Positions 63,559 to 64,000 of a stretch of DNA of 64,000 nt are shown here, piece by piece. How positions within the stretch are numbered: the first letter of the stretch is position 1; each line of letters begins with the position of its first letter. The notes under the pieces were generated by a model. It saw only the letters and a program-made list of their open reading frames with translations, was not told the origin of the DNA and ran no database searches. The translations under genes and the position numbers were made by a program. Location: assembly GCA_031378345.1 (NCBI GenBank), contig JANNDY010000012.1:1-64000 (forward strand), read 5' to 3'. Origin of the DNA: Emticicia sp031378345. GTDB lineage: Bacteria; Bacteroidota; Bacteroidia; Cytophagales; Spirosomataceae.

Positions 63559-64000
63559 AATATGATTTCTTCAACAAGGGTTTCAACATTATTTTTATGA
63601 GTAGCTACTAAACTAATAGCTCCTACTTCCAAGGCTAAATCATGAATTGTTGGCTTTTGAAATACTTTCGATACTGATAATGCCACTCCCAATTCTTTAC
63701 TTATTTGCGAAACCAATTTGGTAGCACTCAAAGAATGACCTCCGATTTCAAAGAAATTTTCATTGATTCCTATCTGTGATTTATCTAATAATGCCTGCCA
63801 AATCGAAGAAATTTTGGTTTCAATTTCGTTTGTCGGCATTTCAAAAGTCAATTCTGACTGCTTAATATCAATGGCTTGCAGTGCTTTTATATCGGTTTTT
63901 CCATTATTATTGAGCGGGAACTGTGGCAATTGAATAAATTGCTCTGGTAAACTATAAATCGGCAGATTCTGACGCAAAAATGCTTTAATAGAGCTTTCGC
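63555..64000 (-). CDS. C-terminal end of an NRPS subunit (end of A domain and PCP), cut by the window edge
   Basis: The reading frame is open to the right edge, so the true start lies outside; a TTG inside it at 63977 is not a start. The visible part begins in the small subdomain of an adenylation domain (LPEQFIQLPQFP, with the A10 lysine in NNNGKTDIKAL). A carrier domain follows with FFEIGGHSLSATKL and its phosphopantetheine Ser. The last residues VETLVEEIIL are acidic and hydrophobic, which suits a short linear motif for the TubC-type docking domain of the next protein. The specificity-determining part of the A domain is not in the window. Confidence 0.93.
   Translation of the reverse strand, partial: ESSIKAFLRQNLPIYSLPEQFIQLPQFPLNNNGKTDIKALQAIDIKQSELTFEMPTNEIETKISSIWQALLDKSQIGINENFFEIGGHSLSATKLVSQISKELGVALSVSKVFQKPTIHDLALEVGAISLVATHKNNVETLVEEIIL

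Noticed and set aside
12000..64000. Many open frames of 60-100 codons on the opposite strand of the NRPS genes
   Set aside because: They are antisense shadows of well-conserved domains, with no recognisable family, start context or independent composition.
1..64000. CRISPR arrays, tRNA or rRNA genes, IS elements with transposases
   Set aside because: No regularly spaced short repeats, cloverleaf sequences or recognisable transposase genes were found. The sequence was read by eye, so a weak tRNA could be missed, but nearly all bases are accounted for by coding regions.

Overview
The window is AT-rich DNA that looks like it comes from a Bacteroidota bacterium, possibly a Cytophagales-type gliding bacterium. 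This is inferred from the general protein style, the lack of obvious Shine-Dalgarno sequences and the look of the trp genes; no ribosomal marker is present. Almost all of it (about 5.8 kb to the right edge) is one minus-strand biosynthetic gene cluster for a large non-ribosomal peptide/polyketide. The cluster is cut by the right edge of the window, so its beginning is not seen.

Left part (1-4855, minus strand): a tryptophan gene block trpE-trpG-trpC-trpB-trpA without trpD and trpF. TrpA loses its C-terminal phosphate-binding part where the sequence runs into the tail of an unrelated plus-strand gene at 1-135. A 0.3 kb gap (4856-5156) then separates divergent trpE from a plus-strand LuxR-type regulator (5157-5831), whose receiver domain has Glu in place of the phospho-acceptor Asp.

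Cluster tail (5837-12746, minus strand): a secreted di-haem cytochrome c peroxidase-like protein, a secreted beta-helix/alpha-beta-hydrolase fusion, a CmlA-type di-iron beta-hydroxylase, a type II thioesterase, and a cyclic-peptide-type ABC exporter. These are tailoring, editing and export functions.

Assembly line (12759-64000, minus strand, read from high to low coordinates): end of an A-PCP module; C-A(Ser)-PCP-C-A(Asn)-PCP; KS-vestigial AT-KR-ACP-C-A(Gly)-PCP; a CmcH/NodU O-carbamoyltransferase; KS-vestigial AT-ACP-ACP-C-A(Ser)-PCP-C-A(Asn)-PCP; C-A(X1)-PCP-C; half-C-A(X2, Tyr-like)-PCP-degenerate E; C-A(X3, same pocket as X1)-PCP-C; half-C-A(Pro)-PCP-C-A(Val)-PCP-C-A(Lys-like)-PCP-C-A(Ala-like)-PCP-terminal C. 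Gaps between the genes are 45 bp or less, with small overlaps, so this is probably one transcript of more than 58 kb. The specificity codes were read by eye from the A4-A5 motifs using GrsA numbering.

The predicted backbone is ...-Ser-Asn-(reduced C2, statine-like)-Gly-(C2, keto)-Ser-Asn-X1-X2-X3-Pro-Val-Lys-Ala, with a carbamate and a beta-hydroxyl added. There is no cis thioesterase, so a terminal condensation-like domain probably releases the chain. The exporter type suggests a cyclic peptide. Unusual points are two KS modules whose AT domains have lost the catalytic Ser and about half their length, an E domain lacking its catalytic His and Glu, two subunits starting with half condensation domains, and an incomplete trp gene set beside the cluster.
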